A stretch of DNA of 64,000 nucleotides. Source: Opitutales bacterium (GTDB taxonomy: Bacteria > Verrucomicrobiota > Verrucomicrobiia > Opitutales > UBA953). Under the pieces are notes generated by a model, which saw nothing but the letters and a program-made list of their open reading frames with translations, searched no databases and had not been told where the DNA came from. The stretch covers positions 1-64,000 of the forward strand of contig JAILGB010000013.1 of NCBI GenBank assembly GCA_024697185.1, in the 5' to 3' direction. The first letter of the stretch is position 1. Every line of letters begins with the position of its first letter. Of this stretch, positions 7,889 through 18,125 are shown in pieces. A program made the position numbers and the translations under genes.

Positions 7889-9337
7889 ATGGCTGTAAAA
7901 TTTTATAAACCGGAAAATCAAGTTCCTCTCGAAATGCACAAGGTGCGCATGGTGCAAAAAATCGCCCTGCTCCCCATTGAAGAGCGTTTAAAGAAGATTC
8001 AAGAAGCCGGGAACAACACTTTTCTCCTCCAAAACCGGGACATCTACCTGGACATGCTCACGGATTCCGGCGTCAATGCGATGACGGATTTGCAAATGGC
8101 GGCCTCTATGCGGGCTGACGATTCCTACGCGGGTTCTGAAACCTTTAACCGCGTCAAAGCCGCCGTCAAAGAAGTCTTCGGCACCGACAACGTCCTCCCC
8201 GCACACCAGGGCAGAGCCTGCGAAAACATTCTGGCGTCAGCCCTCGTAAAACCGGGGCAAACGACATTGATGAACTTTCACTTCACCACGACAAAAGCCC
8301 ACATCACACGCGTCGGCGGCACCGTCGAGGAACTGATTGCAGAAAAAGGCCTCCTGCCGCAAAGCGACGATCCGTTCAAAGGCGATTTTGACATCCCCAA
8401 ACTTAAAAGGACAATTGAGGAACGCGGGGCGGAAAATATTGCCTTTGTCCGTGTCGAAGCGGGAACAAACCTCATCGGCGGCCAGCCCGTTTCCCTCGAA
8501 AACATGCTCGCCGTCACCGATGTCTGCCACGACAACAACATTGTCAGCATCCTCGACGCCTCGTTGCTCCAAGACAATATCTATTTTATGAAAACGCGGG
8601 AGGCGCGCTGCAAGTTTATGGAGATTAAAGAAATCTACCATCTGCTCGCCGACCATTTCGACATCATTTATTTCTCCGCCCGCAAACTGGGCTTTGCCAA
8701 GGGCGGCATCATCACCAGCAAAAATCCGAAATACACAAAGATGATGATGGAATACGTCCCGCTCTATGAAGGCTTTCTCACCTACGGCGGCATCGACGTC
8801 CGCACGATGGAGGCGATGGCGCAAGGCCTTTACGAAAGCCTCGACATGGAATACATCAACCAGGGGCCCGAATTCATCAACTATCTGGCGAACGAACTTC
8901 ACGAATACGGCGTTCCCGTGATTCTTCCCGCCGGCGGACTCGGCTGCCACCTCGATGCCGGCGCCTTCGTCCCGGATATGCCGCACAACAAATATCCCGC
9001 AGGTGCTGTCGCCGCAGCCCTCTACATCGCGGGCGGAATCCGCGGCATGGAGCGCGGCACCCTCTCCGAACAGCGCAATCCCGACGGGAGCGAACCTTAT
9101 GCGGAACTCGAACTCGTCCGACTCGCCGTCCCGAGACGCGTCTATACGCTTTCGCAACTCAAATACACCGCCGACAGAGTCAAATGGCTTTGGGACAACA
9201 GAAACCTGATCGGCGGACTCAATTGGGTGGAAGAGCCCTCCGTCCTCCGATTCTTTTTCGGAAGACTCAAAGAGGAAGACTATTGGCAGGAAAAACTCGC
9301 TGAAAAATTCCGCAAGGATTTCGGCGACAGCCTCTAA
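7889..9337 (+). CDS. Tyrosine phenol-lyase-like PLP beta-eliminating lyase
   Basis: PLP-dependent beta-eliminating lyases cleave tyrosine to phenol or tryptophan to indole, plus pyruvate and ammonia. The 482 residues from ATG 7889 (MAVKFYKP) align over the full length. PLP Lys is in FSARKLGF and the carboxylate-binding Arg in LVRLAVPRR. At the three positions that separate the two activities in family knowledge, this protein has the TPL state: FTTT (Thr124 of Citrobacter TPL; Asp in TnaA), MERG (Arg381; Ile in TnaA) and LRFF (Phe448; His in TnaA). I therefore favour TPL over tryptophanase, though automatic annotation would probably say tryptophanase. No permease or leader peptide such as tnaC is nearby. 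It is one of three plus-strand genes. Confidence 0.82.
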   Translation: MAVKFYKPENQVPLEMHKVRMVQKIALLPIEERLKKIQEAGNNTFLLQNRDIYLDMLTDSGVNAMTDLQMAASMRADDSYAGSETFNRVKAAVKEVFGTDNVLPAHQGRACENILASALVKPGQTTLMNFHFTTTKAHITRVGGTVEELIAEKGLLPQSDDPFKGDFDIPKLKRTIEERGAENIAFVRVEAGTNLIGGQPVSLENMLAVTDVCHDNNIVSILDASLLQDNIYFMKTREARCKFMEIKEIYHLLADHFDIIYFSARKLGFAKGGIITSKNPKYTKMMMEYVPLYEGFLTYGGIDVRTMEAMAQGLYESLDMEYINQGPEFINYLANELHEYGVPVILPAGGLGCHLDAGAFVPDMPHNKYPAGAVAAALYIAGGIRGMERGTLSEQRNPDGSEPYAELELVRLAVPRRVYTLSQLKYTADRVKWLWDNRNLIGGLNWVEEPSVLRFFFGRLKEEDYWQEKLAEKFRKDFGDSL

Positions 9338-9350
9338 GAAATTCCAATAT

Positions 9351-9394
9351 AAAAAAAAGGCGTTCCCGTAAAAATCCGCGGGAACGCCTTTTTT
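9351..9394. terminator. Bidirectional motif-built terminator
   Basis: Perfect stem AAAAAAAGGCGTTCCCG / CGGGAACGCCTTTTTT with an approximately 10-nt loop between the convergent phenol-lyase-like gene and atpD. A- and T-runs on both sides make it usable in both directions. Confidence 0.9.
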
Positions 9395-9400
9395 GTTTGC

Positions 9401-9427
9401 CCGTTCCCGCCGTTGCCGCGGGAACGG
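9401..9427 (-). terminator. Second motif hairpin after atpD
   Basis: Perfect 10-bp stem CCGTTCCCGC / GCGGGAACGG with a 7-nt loop, 7 bp past the atpD stop. It lacks a T-run of its own and may work with the neighbouring terminator or be a paired motif. Confidence 0.55.
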
Positions 9428-9433
9428 AAATTT

Positions 9434-10876
<1,443 letters not shown>

Positions 10877-11012
10877 TTATTGTTTTCAAACCGTAATTCC
10901 TACGCTCTATTTTAAAAGTTTCAAATTTAACTTATCCAAAGCAAATGCAATAAACCTTCTCATTCGAAAGTGCCGGGGACTGCTGCCGCACAAAATTTAA
11001 GACTTCTTCAAC

Positions 11013-11924
11013 TTATTTGTTTGCACTTGCGGAGGCGGCGAGTTCGTTGATTTCGTTCGTAATCGCGGCCTGGCGCGCCTTGTTGTATTCGAGCGAAAGC
11101 GAATCGACGAGGTTTTTCGCGTTGTCGGTCGCGGCCTTCATGGCGACCATACGCGCGGACTGCTCGGACGCCTTCGCCTCAAGAAGCGCCTGATAGAGGA
11201 GCTGTTTGAAAAACAGCGCCGGAAGCCCTTTAAAAATTTCCTTTGCCGACGGAGAAAACTGCATCTCCCGATCGTCCTCAATCAACGGAGCGTTGTCCGC
11301 ACCCGACATTTTTTCTTTTTGCGCGTTAAATTTTTCCTCAAAATGATCCAACGGCAACAGCGAATAAAGCGCCGGCTTTTGAATCATCGTATTATAAAAC
11401 TGAGAAATCACGATTTCGACCGTGTCAATTTTCCCCTCGAGAAACTCTTTCATCAAAAATTCTCCGACGGGACGCACCTCAGAAAAATCCACACGGTCCG
11501 ACACCGTAAATTCCGCGACCAGATCACGCCGCATCCGCGCCGCATTTTGTGCCGCTTTTTTGCCGACAACATAAAAACGCGCCGGCGTTCCCGCTGGGAT
11601 TTCCTTATTCACAAATCGGAACAAATTGGAATTGAGCCCGCCGCAAAGCCCCTTGTCTGTCGCAACGAGCAAAATTCCGCGGGTCTTGACCTCACGAGCC
11701 ATCAACAAAGGATGTTTTCCCATATCAAGATCCGCCGTTGACTGCCCGCGCAACGCCGTCGCCAAAATCCTTGACAGCAAATTCGCGTAGGGGCGACCCG
11801 CCATCGCCGACTCTTGCGCCCGCTTCATTTTAGAAGACGCGACCAACTGCATCGCGCGTGTAATTTGCCCGGTGTTTGTCACCGAACGAATGCGATTTTT
11901 GATTTCTCGTAAACCTTTGGCCAT
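11013..11924 (-). CDS. atpG: ATP synthase F1 subunit gamma
   Basis: Central-stalk subunit that transmits rotation to the catalytic head. The 303-residue protein begins AKGLREIKNRIRSV and has the conserved TRAMQLVASSKMKRAQ helix, an internal GILLVATDKGLCGGLN segment and the C-terminal coiled coil (SLEYNKARQAAITNEI). It is slightly longer than the usual 285-295. It follows the two foreign-looking genes by 62 bp, so its expression probably depends on a transcript running through them from atpA. Confidence 0.97.
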   Translation of the reverse strand: MAKGLREIKNRIRSVTNTGQITRAMQLVASSKMKRAQESAMAGRPYANLLSRILATALRGQSTADLDMGKHPLLMAREVKTRGILLVATDKGLCGGLNSNLFRFVNKEIPAGTPARFYVVGKKAAQNAARMRRDLVAEFTVSDRVDFSEVRPVGEFLMKEFLEGKIDTVEIVISQFYNTMIQKPALYSLLPLDHFEEKFNAQKEKMSGADNAPLIEDDREMQFSPSAKEIFKGLPALFFKQLLYQALLEAKASEQSARMVAMKAATDNAKNLVDSLSLEYNKARQAAITNEINELAASASANK

Positions 11925-11986
11925 AGTTGTTTTCCTTATATGTTTGTTTCTGCACGGAAGAAAATACCGTTACGAAAACAGTGTTT

Positions 11987-12748
11987 TCATTGGTCTTCTT
12001 CTTTCTCAAGGACGCGCTTAATCCAAGGCGGAGCCATTTCAGAACGCGGCTTTATCCCTTCCGGAATTTCATAAGCAAAAACCGTCACCCCTTCGGACAG
12101 ATTGTTAAACAGATTTTCAAAAAACGTAGGCTCTTCGCCCAAATCTTCAGGCGTTAATTCTGAGCCGTTCGAAGCATTTTCCACAGGGGGGAAACCGTCC
12201 GACGCGAGGACATACAAACATCTCGGGATCGGACGGGGGGACATATCGTCTACACCTTCCCACGATAAGAAGCCGCCATGGGGATATTTTTTCGTCGTTA
12301 AGAAAATCACAGGATTTCTCAAATCGAGACCAAGGCGGGCATATGGTGTTTGGCAAGAGTCCTCGAAAGGAAACGTCCACACGCCAGACTCATCCTGCTT
12401 TGCCAAACAAAAATCCCACACCGGGAAGTTTATGGTTCCGGCAATGGAAAACGTTAGCAAGGCTTCATCTCGTCCGTCTCCGTCAAGATCTTGGAAAATA
12501 CAAAGGATTCTCTCGCTTTTATCAAAGTAAGAGACATGTTCGACAAAACGATTCAAAAGCGAGGTCTCCGTAATAGTTTGCTCACTTTTCTTTACATGCA
12601 CTATCGGGACGACAACATCGTCCCCGCGAGCAAACATCCCCAACAGAGTGTGAGCAGCGACGGATACATTACCCTGCAGTCCGAAGATCCCGCAAAGCAA
12701 ACACAATAAAATTCTTCTGGCAAACTTAATTCGGATCCTATTCATCAT
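11987..12748 (-). CDS. Unknown secreted protein with DxDxDG loop, inserted in atp locus
   Basis: The start is ATG 12748 or 12745 (MMNRIRIKFA), overlapping the upstream stop by several bases, so the two are coupled. A signal peptide (RRILLCLLCGIFGLQG, then SVAA) is clear. The mature protein of about 220 residues contains DLDGDGRDEALLTF, the calcium-binding loop of FG-GAP/VCBS repeats, but only one such repeat is obvious. The rest (FFENLFNNLSEGVTVF) gives no family. It carries almost no iterated motif and sits between atpA and atpG with its lysozyme-like partner. It could be an accessory or immunity-type protein for that enzyme; that is only an inference. Confidence 0.65.
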   Translation of the reverse strand: MMNRIRIKFARRILLCLLCGIFGLQGNVSVAAHTLLGMFARGDDVVVPIVHVKKSEQTITETSLLNRFVEHVSYFDKSERILCIFQDLDGDGRDEALLTFSIAGTINFPVWDFCLAKQDESGVWTFPFEDSCQTPYARLGLDLRNPVIFLTTKKYPHGGFLSWEGVDDMSPRPIPRCLYVLASDGFPPVENASNGSELTPEDLGEEPTFFENLFNNLSEGVTVFAYEIPEGIKPRSEMAPPWIKRVLEKEEDQ

Positions 12749-14216
12749 AAGCTGTTGTCCCCGCCGATAAAATCTTACAAACCTTAGCTCCATATCCAGT
12801 TTGATTGTCCTTAAATACCCACACCCCGTTCTCAATCTTCCACGGGAAACCATAACTTCCATACAAAGGACAACCTCCTGCTCCGTTGTAAAGAACGATT
12901 GTCGTTAGATCGATCACATTTATCACATATCCGTTCAGTTCGTATGTCTCAGGCATTTCAATCCACGCGTTCCCGTAAAACGACTTCGCTGCATTTTTTC
13001 GCAAACTGAACTCTTCGCCTTTTTTACTTCTTAAGACAGGAAGCATTGATGCAATGTTCACCTGCCAATTGTAAACCTCCGCTGTCGTGATCGTCCGCCC
13101 TTGACCTCTCCCGTCAATCTGAGAAATTCCCCACCCGTCAGGAGAACCATAATTAGGCTTCCCTAAATAATTATTATTGCCCTCACGCGAATTAAATTGA
13201 TTGTAGATTGTATTGCTTGCCAGAGTCTCTTTCACCGCAATTGCCCACGCATACGGAAACTCATTGCCTACAGTCTCATCAATGTACGCGCGAACAACAG
13301 AGTCCATAGGATTTCTCCCGCGTACCTTAAATTCTATCTTGGGGAAAACCAAAAACGAAACATCTTCCTGCGAAACCAAGTTCGTCACTGTCAGCGTGAA
13401 TTTTCCGCCAATACACTCTTCTGTCGTAATATCGACTGATGACACCTCTAAATTCTCAAATCTTTTGTCCCGATCATCAGTGGTGTTCCGCTCTCTTCGC
13501 TCGGAACGAATGCTTAATGAAAGAGACCAATTTTTCAAACTCGAACATTTAAGTCTCGCAACCAAATTCGCTGCTTCCGGTTGCCCTGTAATCCACGCAA
13601 TCTCACCGTCAGCAATTATTCTTTCCGAATACGATGTTTCGTTATCAGAATTTCCAACGATTCCCTCCGGATAATTAGTTTGCACAACCTCAATTTCGAC
13701 CTTTTCGAGAACAGGATCTATTCCGACAAGCGGTCCACGAGTTCCCGTCCCTGTCGGAATAAATGCGATAGAAATAGCTCGAGGTTCCGACAGTTCAAAA
13801 AACATCCCAAAATTTTCCGCGCCTTCTGATGGTTCAATAACATTCGCCTCAAATACTCCCAAATTAACAATCCCTGAAGAATCTGCTATTTGGACATTGT
13901 ATTCATTTTCTGCCGGATTTCCTGTCGTATCCTCCGCCCACCGCCCTCGAGCAGACCATTTCAGATAGTAAACACCTGCCTCAAGTGTGCCGCTGAATGT
14001 GTATTTCAGTCCCGTGCTTCCTCTGCGTGCCAACAAATCAACATAACCTTGTCCCCAAACTTCAATTTCCGACCCTGAAACTGAAGTCCACCCGTTATTT
14101 CCTACACCATATGTTATACTAACAGCATTGCCACCAAAGGCATTGTTATGTTGCATTCTCTGCGTCGCCGAAACAGAAACGGGCGGCAATAAATTTGGAT
14201 TTGAAATGGTCGTCAT
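12738..14216 (-). CDS. Protein with C-terminal lysozyme/transglycosylase-like domain, inserted in atp locus
   Basis: 492 residues, no signal peptide visible (starts MTTISNPNLLPP). Residues 1-180 are beta-rich and could be a carbohydrate-binding or jelly-roll fold; 180-320 are further beta domains. From about 325 a helical domain shows WAIAVKETLASNTIYNQF, with a candidate catalytic Glu in KET, then GWGISQIDG and YNWQVNIASM. This is the pattern (E...GxGxxQ...NWxxNV) of lytic-transglycosylase-like cell-wall enzymes, some of them injected effectors. The assignment is from pattern only. It begins 31 bp after the atpA stop and is coupled to the next gene. Only one GGGAACG copy (about 12,970) in 1.5 kb supports recent acquisition. 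Confidence 0.6.
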   Translation of the reverse strand: MTTISNPNLLPPVSVSATQRMQHNNAFGGNAVSITYGVGNNGWTSVSGSEIEVWGQGYVDLLARRGSTGLKYTFSGTLEAGVYYLKWSARGRWAEDTTGNPAENEYNVQIADSSGIVNLGVFEANVIEPSEGAENFGMFFELSEPRAISIAFIPTGTGTRGPLVGIDPVLEKVEIEVVQTNYPEGIVGNSDNETSYSERIIADGEIAWITGQPEAANLVARLKCSSLKNWSLSLSIRSERRERNTTDDRDKRFENLEVSSVDITTEECIGGKFTLTVTNLVSQEDVSFLVFPKIEFKVRGRNPMDSVVRAYIDETVGNEFPYAWAIAVKETLASNTIYNQFNSREGNNNYLGKPNYGSPDGWGISQIDGRGQGRTITTAEVYNWQVNIASMLPVLRSKKGEEFSLRKNAAKSFYGNAWIEMPETYELNGYVINVIDLTTIVLYNGAGGCPLYGSYGFPWKIENGVWVFKDNQTGYGAKVCKILSAGTTAYDE

Positions 14217-14246
14217 CGATCTTTTTTTTCTGTCGATTGTTAAATT

Positions 14247-15773
14247 TTAGTCGATATAGGCGGAACGCCACTGCTCGCAAGCGGTCTTGATTTTTGCTTC
14301 GAGGGTGTCGTCGAGCTTGGCTTTCGTTTTGATTTCAGCCAGAACATCTTGCGCGACGGTTTCAAGGAAGGTCTGCAACGCGAGGGAAGCTGCGAGCGTT
14401 TTTTCCTTCGCGATGTCCGCGAAGAAATTGTGCTGTGCCGCCCAAATCAACGCGATTTGCGACGCCACCGGTTTCGGCTCGCCGGGACCTTGTTTGAAAA
14501 GTTCGACAAAGCGGTCTCCCTTTTCCAAAATCGCCTTCGTCGCCTCGTCGAGATCGCTCCCGAACTGCGCAAACGCCGCCATTTCCCGATATTGCGCCAA
14601 CTCGCCCTTGACTTTTCCCGCCACCTGCTTAAACGCCTTGATTTGCGCCGAAGACCCGACGCGGGAAACCGACAAGCCGACAGAAATCGCCGGGCGCACG
14701 CCCTGATTGAACAAGTCTGTTTGTAAAAAGATCTGACCGTCCGTAATCGAAATCACGTTTGTCGGAATATAGGCAGAAACGTCGCCCGCCTGCGTCTCGA
14801 TGATCGGCAACGCCGTCAACGAGCCCTTGCCCGTCAAACGCGCCGCGCGTTCGAGCAGACGCGAGTGCAAATAAAAAACGTCGCCCGGATAGGCTTCGCG
14901 ACCGGAGGGACGTTTCAAGATCAAAGAAATCTGACGATAGGCTGCCGCATGTTTTGACAAATCGTCATAAACGACGAGTGCGTCCATACCGTTTTCCATA
15001 AACCATTCGCCCATGGCCGCTCCCGCGAACGGAGCATACATTTGATTGGCGGCGTTTTCTGACGCGCCCGCGACAATGACAATCGTATATTTGAGCGCAT
15101 TCGCTTTTTCAAGCGTCGCGATCAGGCGCGCGATGCTCGAATTTTTTTGTCCGATCGCCACATAAATGGAATAAACGGGACGAAAATCCTTGTCCCCGCT
15201 CGCAAAGCCCTCCTCGTTGATTCGAGCCTGGTTGATGATCGTGTCCGTCGCGATTGTCGTCTTGCCCGTCGAACGGTCGCCGATAATCAATTCGCGCTGT
15301 CCGCGACCGATGGGGATCATCGCGTCAATCGGCATAATACCCGTTTGCAAAGCCTGATTGACCGGCTCGCGCGGCATAATGCCCGGGGCGATTTTCTCAA
15401 TCGGCGCCCGCTCCGTCGTCGCGATCGGGCCCTTGCCGTCAAGAGGATTGCCCAAAGTGTCCACAACACGACCCAACAACGCCATGCCGACGGGAACGCT
15501 CAAAAGCCTGCCCGTCGTCTTGCAGGTCATCCCCTCTTTCAAAGAAGAAATATCACCCATGACAACACAGCCGACCGTATCCTGCTCCAAATTGAGCGCC
15601 ACGCCTTCAAGACCGTTCTCAAACGCAAGCATCTCGTTCATCATCACTTTTGACAGACCGTCAATTTTGGCGACTCCGTCCGCCAACTCAATAATCGTGC
15701 CAACATTCGCTTTTTCGGGGCTCACATCAAGACTGGCGATCGCCGACCGTATATCTTCAAGAATCTGATTCAT
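14247..15773 (-). CDS. atpA: ATP synthase F1 subunit alpha
   Basis: Non-catalytic nucleotide-binding subunit of the F1 head, 508 residues, standard length. Walker A is [10 protein letters not shown] near 170 and the conserved [16 protein letters not shown] segment is present. Normally preceded by atpH, atpF, atpE and atpB; here the upstream neighbour is an acetyltransferase, so the membrane and delta genes must lie elsewhere. It has a single iterated motif (about 15,490), consistent with strong constraint on its protein. A 14-bp palindrome lies 20 bp before the ATG. Confidence 0.98.
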   Translation of the reverse strand: MNQILEDIRSAIASLDVSPEKANVGTIIELADGVAKIDGLSKVMMNEMLAFENGLEGVALNLEQDTVGCVVMGDISSLKEGMTCKTTGRLLSVPVGMALLGRVVDTLGNPLDGKGPIATTERAPIEKIAPGIMPREPVNQALQTGIMPIDAMIPIGRGQRELIIGDRSTGKTTIATDTIINQARINEEGFASGDKDFRPVYSIYVAIGQKNSSIARLIATLEKANALKYTIVIVAGASENAANQMYAPFAGAAMGEWFMENGMDALVVYDDLSKHAAAYRQISLILKRPSGREAYPGDVFYLHSRLLERAARLTGKGSLTALPIIETQAGDVSAYIPTNVISITDGQIFLQTDLFNQGVRPAISVGLSVSRVGSSAQIKAFKQVAGKVKGELAQYREMAAFAQFGSDLDEATKAILEKGDRFVELFKQGPGEPKPVASQIALIWAAQHNFFADIAKEKTLAASLALQTFLETVAQDVLAEIKTKAKLDDTLEAKIKTACEQWRSAYID

Positions 15774-15792
15774 AATTAAAAGGGGATTTTAC

Positions 15793-15806
15793 TTAGAATA
15801 TTCTAA
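15793..15806. promoter_or_regulatory. 14-bp palindrome upstream of atpA
   Basis: Perfect palindrome TTAGAATATTCTAA, 20 bp upstream of the atpA ATG and overlapping the region where a promoter is expected. It could be an operator for a dimeric regulator; no matching regulator is identified. Confidence 0.4.
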
Positions 15807-15921
15807 TAATTCGCGTCGGAAACCGCAAGAAATAAGCGTTCCCGACAAAAACGGCAAACCCCGGAACAAGCCGAAACCCCAGAGCGAAAAATCAATTTCC
15901 CGCAATGGGAGACAGATCCCG

Positions 15922-16483
15922 TCAGCGAGCCGCCCAAAACTCCCGTTTGCGAATCACTCTGGCGGGATTTCCCGCTACAACCGTCCACGGCTCCACATTT
16001 TTTGTAACAACAGAACATGCGCCCACAACCGCACCGTCCCCAATCATAACCCCAGGAAGAATCGTCGCTCCCGTAGCGATCCAAACGCAAGATCCTATTT
16101 TTACCGGCTTTTTGACAAGATGAAATTCCTCTGAAAAAATGTCATGCGTTCCCGTCAAAATCCTCACATCGTCCCCAATGCAAGTTTTGGAACCGATGCT
16201 TATCTGTTCCAACGCATAAACCCAAGTATTTTCCCCAATCGACGACCGCTCGCCAATTTTAATTCTCCAAGGATAATCAAGCCTACATGTTCGAGAGAGC
16301 CCGCATTTTGCAGAGATCCCCCCCCCCCGCAAGGCGTGCAAAAGCAATTCGCAGCCTATGCATAAACCACAACGTGCAAAAAAATGACAATTTTTGAACC
16401 ACCGCCCAAATTCGCTGTTTCACTTTTTCGCCCCTGGGCATCTCGTTCGTCTGAACAGGATTATATTTTTCAATACGATTCAT
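15922..16483 (-). pseudogene. WcaF-like hexapeptide acetyltransferase, out of frame at poly-G tract
   Basis: The C-terminal 130 residues are a left-handed beta-helix O-acetyltransferase of the WcaF/maltose-acetyltransferase type: YPWRIKIG, IGENTWVY, GTHDIFSEEF (catalytic-type His), VWIATGATILPG, GACSVVTKN, VVAGNPARV. The matching N-terminus starts at ATG 16483 (MNRIEKYNPV) but runs into another frame. The two frames meet at 11 consecutive G residues on the coding strand (16,318-16,328). Removing one G or adding two would restore a single 186-codon frame, close to the WcaF length. As sequenced the gene is off. This is either slipped-strand phase variation of a surface-polysaccharide acetyltransferase or a homopolymer sequencing error. 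Confidence 0.75.
16318..16328 (-). repeat. Poly-G (11) tract inside acetyltransferase gene
   Basis: Eleven C on the plus strand, G on the coding strand, at the frame junction of the acetyltransferase. It is by far the longest G/C homopolymer I see in the window. Length changes of -1 or +2 restore the frame. Confidence 0.85.
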
Positions 16484-16493
16484 AGTAATTATT

Positions 16494-16680
16494 TCATTTT
16501 GCGAGGAGGGTGCTCACGTTGTCATTATAAGCGATTTCAACAGGCAAGTCACGCGAAGACTCACAACTTATCGTCTTTGTGACAAAATAATTTCCCACAG
16601 TCGCCCGAAGATTCGTTCCCGTGAGGTAATTGTAGGCAAACTCGACGTTCTTGTTATTCTTTTTTATCTCTTTAAATTCT
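16494..16680 (-). other. Possible 3' remnant of a protein gene
   Basis: An open frame without a usable start codon encodes about 60 plausible residues (VEFAYNYLTGTNLRATV ... NDNVSTLLAK) and ends in TGA 11 nt before the acetyltransferase ATG. It contains one iterated motif (encoding LTGTN). The membrane-protein gene stops just upstream at 16,682. The arrangement suggests that the 5' part of an older gene was replaced. No family recognised. Confidence 0.35.
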
Positions 16681-16681
16681 A

Positions 16682-17302
16682 TTATTTCTGTAATGTTATC
16701 TGTTTTTTTTCATTTGCGTCGGTTTTAATATCCAAATTAGACAACTTATATATGGAATAAAACATTAGACACATCCCGATGTTAAAAAATAATTCAGAGT
16801 ATCTTGGCAATGCCCAATCTATATAAAAGTCATAATCAAAAAAGCTTATTACAGATATGATCAATACAATAAAATACAATATACTTACAACAACCTTTAT
16901 CGGGTATGTTATATATAGATTTTCACGCAGCCAAAGAAAACAGATTATTATATATAATGAATCAACAATTAAAGCTTCTATAAATTGTACTTGAATATGT
17001 AGCCCCGGAAAAAATGAAAATTTTATCCAATTCCACACACCAACCATAAAAAATAAAAGTCCAAAAATAATCGGAAATTTACTTCGACAAACAATCCAGC
17101 CTAAGATAGAGATTGCAGGAATCGTTATAGACTCTACTGCATAATGAAAATATTTGATGCAATTATTTACATCACTTTTTAATAAACTCCAAAATTCATA
17201 CGGAATCAAGGCGAAAGATAATCCAAAAAAACATGAAAAAGACAAGATTCCTAAAAGTAAAATTATGGATAATTTTTTCACCTGTTTCATATTTTTAATC
17301 AT
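16682..17302 (-). CDS. Unknown six-helix membrane protein, AT-rich
   Basis: 206 residues with about six hydrophobic helices separated by short loops (IILLLGILSFSCFFGLSF; ITIPAISILGWIVC; IIFGLLFFMVGVW; ALIVDSLYIIICFLW; VVVSILYFIVLIISVI; LFFNIGMCLMFYSIY) and a charged C-terminal tail ending in KKQITLQK. There are two candidate ATGs, 17302 and 17290. No recognisable family. Markedly more AT-rich than its neighbours and without a single GGGAACG core, so probably acquired. No neighbour suggests a function. Confidence 0.6.
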   Translation of the reverse strand: MIKNMKQVKKLSIILLLGILSFSCFFGLSFALIPYEFWSLLKSDVNNCIKYFHYAVESITIPAISILGWIVCRSKFPIIFGLLFFMVGVWNWIKFSFFPGLHIQVQFIEALIVDSLYIIICFLWLRENLYITYPIKVVVSILYFIVLIISVISFFDYDFYIDWALPRYSELFFNIGMCLMFYSIYKLSNLDIKTDANEKKQITLQK

Positions 17303-17480
17303 CAGAAAATAGAAATTATCCCCTTGTGCGTATAATCGCCTGGGGCCGCGCCTTTATGCCTCTTTACAATAGTTAACGGACTTTCCATTTTATTGGTTTT
17401 CGATATGGCGGGGTTGCCGGGAACTTCATTCAGTATCCTCAAAAACAGTCCCCAAGTCAAGCACTCCGTTCCCGCGGGGC

Positions 17481-18125
17481 TTAGGAAAACTGCGCGAGTA
17501 CCTGGGCGATGTCCCCGGCTTGCGTGAATGCCGTTACCGCCGCGATATGTTTCACGCCGATTTTTCGCAAGGCGGGAACATGTTGCGCCTTGATCCCGCC
17601 CATGACGGAAAAAGGAATTTTAATTTTCGGGATCAATCTTTCGAGTTCTGTTTGTCCGACTGCCGGATATTGGACTTCTTTTGTTTGCGTTTCAAAAATC
17701 GGCCCGATGTTCAGGTAATCGCAATCTTGCGCTTGTGCGTCGGCGATCTCCGCCTCGTTGTGAGTCGAGACTCCCAAGATCAGTTGTGGCGCAAGAGCTC
17801 GCGCTGCGGCGACGGGCAAATCTTCCTGGCCGAGATGAACGCCGTCGGCGTTTGCCGCCAAAGCGATATCCACATGATCGTCGATAATAATCAGCGCGCC
17901 AAACTCATCCGCTATCGTCCGACAGGCGCGTGCGTATGCCAAAAAATCCCGCGCCGGCATCCGTTTTTCCCGCAACTGCACAATCCCCGCTCCCGCCGCG
18001 AGAATCTGCCGGACGGTTTCTATGACTTCGCGGGAACAGAATTCCGAACTGACAACAGGATAAACGAGTGTTTTTTGAAAGGCGGCGAGGCGTTCCCGCC
18101 GGGATTTTTTAAGGACGTTTGGCAT
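17481..18125 (-). CDS. thiE: Thiamine-phosphate synthase
   Basis: ThiE joins the pyrimidine (HMP-PP) and thiazole phosphates to make thiamine phosphate. The TIM-barrel of 214 residues shows VQLREK (about 50), LIIIDDHVDIA, ADGVHLGQEDLP for pyrophosphate/Mg binding, GVSTHN, NIGPIFET and MGGIKAQH at the phosphate site. It overlaps the upstream transporter gene by 17 bp. Thi4, supplying the thiazole, is 4 kb upstream on the same strand, so the window holds two thiamine genes though not in one tight operon. No TPP riboswitch is evident. I see no terminator in the 178 bp after it. Confidence 0.93.
   Translation of the reverse strand: MPNVLKKSRRERLAAFQKTLVYPVVSSEFCSREVIETVRQILAAGAGIVQLREKRMPARDFLAYARACRTIADEFGALIIIDDHVDIALAANADGVHLGQEDLPVAAARALAPQLILGVSTHNEAEIADAQAQDCDYLNIGPIFETQTKEVQYPAVGQTELERLIPKIKIPFSVMGGIKAQHVPALRKIGVKHIAAVTAFTQAGDIAQVLAQFS

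Noticed and set aside
16283-16483. A separate 66-residue protein
   Set aside because: It is the N-terminal half of the acetyltransferase, cut off by the poly-G frame shift.
17303-17480. TPP riboswitch or RNA near thiE
   Set aside because: This stretch is downstream of thiE (minus strand), and no thi-box-like sequence is visible there or upstream of the transporter gene.
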